The notes under the pieces: generated by a model | Told to the model about the DNA's origin: nothing | Databases searched by the model: none | The model's input: only the letters and a program-made list of their open reading frames with translations | Shown here: in pieces, positions 4,288 through 7,094 of the stretch | How the letters are laid out: each line of letters starts with the position of its first letter | Position numbering within the stretch: position 1 is the first letter of the stretch | Made by a program: the position numbers and the translations under genes | Assembly (NCBI GenBank): GCA_021160885.1 | Contig: JAGHBR010000001.1 | Location: forward strand, 1 to 7,094 | DNA from: Caldisericaceae bacterium | GTDB lineage: Bacteria; Calditrichota; Calditrichia; Calditrichales; Calditrichaceae | Length of the DNA stretch: 7,094 bases | Direction: 5' to 3'

Positions 4288-5778
4288 ATGACCATCGAGC
4301 AAACCATTCAACAAATTGGACTGCAATCTGATGAACGGGCCAAACTGGAATTATTGAATAAAATTAAGGAGATGCTGCCGGAATTGCGTCTACAGCAAAA
4401 AGATCGCTATTTAATCTCTTTGCTTTATGATGAAAACTGGTACATAAGGCAGGAAACAGCTTTTTTAATCGATCAGTTAGGTACCAAATTAAGTGGAGAA
4501 GATTATTACCAGTATTTATTTGCTTTGCAGGATTTTGAAAATCTATATCTGGCAATCGAAGAGCCGCTCGCCCGTAGAGTTTTATTTGAAGGTTTAAATG
4601 ACACCAACCATCGATTGCGCTTAAAAATATTTCGCTATCTAAAATATGAAGATTGCCATACTGCCATAGAAAAAGCACTGTTCTGGTATGGACAGGCTGA
4701 TTATCAACAATTGGCGTATTTGGCCCAGAATTCAACAGAGGCTAAAGAAATAGTGATGGAGTTATTGCAATACGGTTTACAGAAAGATCATAATTCCGAA
4801 TACCATAGAAGGCAGTGCGCTGAAACGTTACAAAGGATCGAATATTCAGATAAGGTAGAAGAGCTGCTGAATGAACTATTGGGTAAACAGAATCAGAAAG
4901 AGACTTCAAAAAAGCCAGCGAACCGCGACTTGCGCCCTGTTCCCTTAGAAGAACAGCAGCCTGAATGGTTATTGCGCTTACAAAATGTGATAGCCAATCT
5001 TAAAGAAAATGGCATCTGGATTAATGGGCAGTTAGTTTTTCCTGATATTCAAATCGGCACGGTAACCAACCGCATTACTTATCGGAATCCGGGATTGCAA
5101 ACCTGGTCAAAAGAAGTGCGTGAAAGGCAAATCGATGCACCACCAGGCAAGTTTTTGATAGCTTACGATTATCAGTGTATCGAGCCGCGCCTGTTACTTC
5201 ATTTTTTAATACAAAACTTTTACCTGTCACTGGAGGATATTCCGCAAGATGATATCTATCTGGCTTTTTATCCTGAAGATAGAAAAACGGGTAAACGTTT
5301 ATTAAATACCTTAATTAATGGCGGCCATGTCCCCCAGGAGCATCTTGTTTCTTCGTTTGCTAAAAAGATATTTATTGGCTTAAATGATCTGCGCCTGGAG
5401 CGGATGAGTTTTGCCCGGCAAAAAGGCTATGTAGAAACTATTGCCGGCAATCGTCTAAAAATTGATCCACAGGTTAGTAATTTTTCAGGTAAAGTCATCA
5501 ATCGCTTAATTCAGGGATCAGCAAGTGATATATTCAATTATGCTTTATGCGAATTGTATGAACTAACCGCAGCTTATAACCACATTGCCCAAATCTATTT
5601 TGTATTGTTCGATGAGGTTTGGCTGGCTTATTCGCAACAGGAGAGTGAATCCCTGCAGACAAAGGTGTTTCAGTTACTAAATGAAGTGTACAAATCCTTT
5701 CAACTGCTCGTTCCCTTGCCCTGCCGCGATCATCCCATAACAAGAGGAGAAGAAAACAATGAGCGTTCTTCTGCTTAG
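4288..5778 (+). CDS. CRISPR-associated family-A DNA polymerase with N-terminal HEAT-like repeats
   Basis: This 496-aa protein joins helical HEAT-like repeats (about residues 35-205; e.g. LLYDENWYIRQETAFLIDQL) to a Pol I-type palm and fingers. From about 257 the polymerase landmarks occur in order: TNRITYRNPGLQTW (260-273, the RLSS/PNLQN region); motif A AYDYQCIEPR (292-301) with metal ligand D294 and steric-gate E299; a divergent O helix R332-K336-N340-N344; KGYVETIAGNRL; QGSASDI (409-415); and motif C VLFDEVW (439-445) with catalytic D442. No 5'- or 3'-exonuclease motifs are present and the thumb seems very short. It should extend DNA 3' ends. ATG 4288 follows GGAGA at 4275-4279; an upstream in-frame TTG (4252) lacks a good SD. 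Its last 20 nt overlap cas1, pointing to a role in spacer acquisition, such as completing prespacers or filling gaps after integration. Confidence 0.85.
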   Translation: MTIEQTIQQIGLQSDERAKLELLNKIKEMLPELRLQQKDRYLISLLYDENWYIRQETAFLIDQLGTKLSGEDYYQYLFALQDFENLYLAIEEPLARRVLFEGLNDTNHRLRLKIFRYLKYEDCHTAIEKALFWYGQADYQQLAYLAQNSTEAKEIVMELLQYGLQKDHNSEYHRRQCAETLQRIEYSDKVEELLNELLGKQNQKETSKKPANRDLRPVPLEEQQPEWLLRLQNVIANLKENGIWINGQLVFPDIQIGTVTNRITYRNPGLQTWSKEVRERQIDAPPGKFLIAYDYQCIEPRLLLHFLIQNFYLSLEDIPQDDIYLAFYPEDRKTGKRLLNTLINGGHVPQEHLVSSFAKKIFIGLNDLRLERMSFARQKGYVETIAGNRLKIDPQVSNFSGKVINRLIQGSASDIFNYALCELYELTAAYNHIAQIYFVLFDEVWLAYSQQESESLQTKVFQLLNEVYKSFQLLVPLPCRDHPITRGEENNERSSA

Positions 5779-6733
5779 TGAACAAGGCAGCCGTTTAACC
5801 AAACGTGGACGTTCGTTGATACTGTTTAAGGATCGTAAAAAGAAGTTGATATATCCTCTGAGTAATGTGGAAAGAATTTTTTTGATGGGACGTATTGAAT
5901 TTTCTTCTTCGTTGATTGGTTTGCTTTTGCATGAAAATATCGAATTGATATTTTTGACAATGGATGGTCGTTATAAGGGACGCTTAAGCGGGCCAACCAG
6001 TAAGAATGTTTTTATTCGTCAAACACAGTATGAGCGTTTAAAAGATGAAGATTTTCGATTAAAATTCAGTAAAGCTATTTTATTTGGAAAATGTTTAAAC
6101 CAACTGCGTCAATTAAATCAAAGTTTAAAGGAAAAGGCTGAACAGCTTCAAGTGCGCTGGCAAAATGTACAGCGTAGTCTGGAACAGGCCCAGAATATGT
6201 ACACACTTCGTGGATTAGAAGGCAGTTTTAGCGCTCTCTATTTCAAATATTTTAAAGCGCTTTTAAAATATCGCATGGGTTTTGAAAAACGCATTAAACA
6301 TCCGCCACCAGATCCGATTAATATTTTACTCTCTTTGGGATACACGATGCTTTTCAATAATGTTTATGCGCTGGTTGAAGGACATGGCCTGGATCCTTAT
6401 GCCGGATTTTTTCATGAGCTGGATTATGGACATCCTGCTCTGGTTAGTGATTTAATGGAAGAATTTCGGGCACCGATTGTAGATCGCCTTGTGCTAAATG
6501 TGGTTAACAGGCAACAAGTTAAAGAAGATGATTTTATTGAGGAAGAAAAAACGTATCGATTAAGCAAGGAAGGTTTGCAAAAATTTTTAGAAGCTTATCG
6601 AAAATTGATATTACATAAACAGAAATATAGGGAAGAACAATTAAATTATTTACAGATAATACATCAGCAGGTATTGCAATTTAGACAATATTTGGAAGGG
6701 AAGCGTCGCCATTATGAAGCTTTTAGAAGTTGA
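5759..6733 (+). CDS. cas1: CRISPR-associated endonuclease/integrase Cas1
   Basis: Cas1 is the metal-dependent integrase that, with Cas2, inserts prespacers at the leader end of a CRISPR array. The 324-aa length is typical. The N-terminal beta domain (about 1-75) contains LLSEQGSRLTKRGRSLIL and the FSSSLIGLLLHENIELIFL stretch. The helical catalytic domain shows the three metal ligands: E154 in RGLEGSFSALYF, H219 in LDPYAGFFHELDYGHP, and E234 in SDLMEEFRAPIVDR. A charged helical segment (about 112-146) and a Gln/Lys-rich helical C-terminus (from about 265) are present. There is no RT or Cas4 fusion. AGAGGAG (5743-5749) supports ATG 5759. The start overlaps the polymerase gene by 20 nt and the end overlaps cas2 by 20 nt, so all three are probably translated from one message in a coupled way. 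The subtype cannot be fixed from Cas1 by eye. Confidence 0.97.
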   Translation: MSVLLLSEQGSRLTKRGRSLILFKDRKKKLIYPLSNVERIFLMGRIEFSSSLIGLLLHENIELIFLTMDGRYKGRLSGPTSKNVFIRQTQYERLKDEDFRLKFSKAILFGKCLNQLRQLNQSLKEKAEQLQVRWQNVQRSLEQAQNMYTLRGLEGSFSALYFKYFKALLKYRMGFEKRIKHPPPDPINILLSLGYTMLFNNVYALVEGHGLDPYAGFFHELDYGHPALVSDLMEEFRAPIVDRLVLNVVNRQQVKEDDFIEEEKTYRLSKEGLQKFLEAYRKLILHKQKYREEQLNYLQIIHQQVLQFRQYLEGKRRHYEAFRS

Positions 6734-7013
6734 AAAAAAATTTGTCATTGTCGCCTATGATATTGTAAGCAATAAACGACGCCGCCGCGTAATGAAGTGT
6801 TTAAAAGGTATGGGATTTCATGTTCAAAGGAGCGTTTTTGAATGTTTATTAACAGATGACCAGATTAGGCGATTGAAAAAGTTATTATTAAAAGAAGTAA
6901 ATGCAGAGGAGGATACTATACGAATTTATGTTCTACCGGAAGATTTAAAGGATGAAGTACGTATTTTAGGTACAGGCGAAGTATTAGAAGATCGTCCATT
7001 TGTAGTAATATAA
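6714..7013 (+). CDS. cas2: CRISPR-associated protein Cas2
   Basis: Cas2 forms the central dimer of the Cas1-Cas2 integration complex and sets spacer length. This 99-aa protein has the ferredoxin-like start FVIVAYDIVSNKRRRRVMK, with D16 in the conserved YDI motif. It then has GMGFHVQRSVFEC, the typical second strand region, and TIRIYVLPED in the third. The N-terminus carries about eight residues more than many Cas2 proteins (MKLLEVEK), but no alternative start is visible and AAGGGA (6696-6701) sits before ATG 6714. It overlaps cas1 by 20 nt. The C-terminus (GEVLEDRPFVVI) is ordinary, with no nuclease fusion. It is the last gene of the polymerase-cas1-cas2 unit in this window. Confidence 0.97.
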   Translation: MKLLEVEKKFVIVAYDIVSNKRRRRVMKCLKGMGFHVQRSVFECLLTDDQIRRLKKLLLKEVNAEEDTIRIYVLPEDLKDEVRILGTGEVLEDRPFVVI

Positions 7014-7094
7014 TTTGCATTAAAAAAGATGAAAATTTAAATTTATATCAATTGGTATTAGAAAAGGCCTAAAATCAGGAAAGGTGTTTAAAAA
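7014..7094. other. AT-rich sequence after cas2, possible start of a CRISPR leader
   Basis: The final 81 nt are strongly AT-rich and contain no supported gene or terminator hairpin. CRISPR leaders are commonly AT-rich and often follow cas2, so an array may begin beyond the window. No repeat is visible here to confirm that. The segment ends in AGGAAAGGTG, which could equally be an SD for another gene. Confidence 0.25.

Noticed and set aside
4364..4735. 123-aa minus-strand frame opposite the polymerase N-terminus
   Set aside because: It lies antisense to a coherent HEAT-repeat coding region; its composition looks random and there is no neighbouring operon on that strand.

Overview
The window reads as the adaptation and accessory end of a CRISPR-Cas locus in an AT-rich bacterium. 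Every convincing gene is on the + strand. Strong AAAGGAGG-type ribosome binding sites precede several small genes, which argues against the SD-poor Bacteroidetes. Lys/Glu/Arg-rich proteins and the gene set fit a (possibly thermophilic) environmental lineage such as a Calditrichota-like bacterium, but that assignment is a guess. No Cas10, Csm/Cmr, Cas3 or Cas9 effector lies in the window. A type III context is inferred from the CARF protein only.

Left part (1-1464): the 3' part of a VapC-type PIN-domain toxin gene, then, 4 nt later, an NE0113-family CARF protein (366 aa). This protein should sense cyclic oligoadenylate and appears to end in a winged-helix domain rather than a HEPN RNase.

Middle-left (1465-2255): a small DUF4258-like gene (93 aa) and an unrecognised 56-aa gene. 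They are surrounded by inverted repeats: a nested hairpin that can bury the SD and start codon of the DUF4258 gene and contains a CRISPR-repeat-like segment, a 16-bp terminator-like stem, and a second long inverted repeat after the 56-aa gene. The heptamer TGACCGT recurs in the first two structures.

Middle (2426-4101): an apparent three-gene operon of a 40-aa single-span membrane peptide, a 139-aa helical protein of unknown family and a 376-aa TPR protein. The first two genes overlap by 14 nt and the third follows after 16 nt.

Right (4288-7013): a HEAT-repeat/family-A DNA polymerase fusion, cas1 and cas2, each overlapping the next by 20 nt. The polymerase keeps its palm catalytic residues (D294, E299, D442) but has no recognisable exonuclease and carries unusual O-helix substitutions. 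Its overlap with cas1 suggests it works in spacer acquisition, for example in prespacer synthesis or gap filling at the array. This HEAT-PolA-Cas1-Cas2 cassette, perhaps with the upstream membrane peptide/helical protein/TPR operon, is the best candidate for an uncharacterised system here. The last 81 nt are AT-rich and could begin a CRISPR leader, but no array is present.
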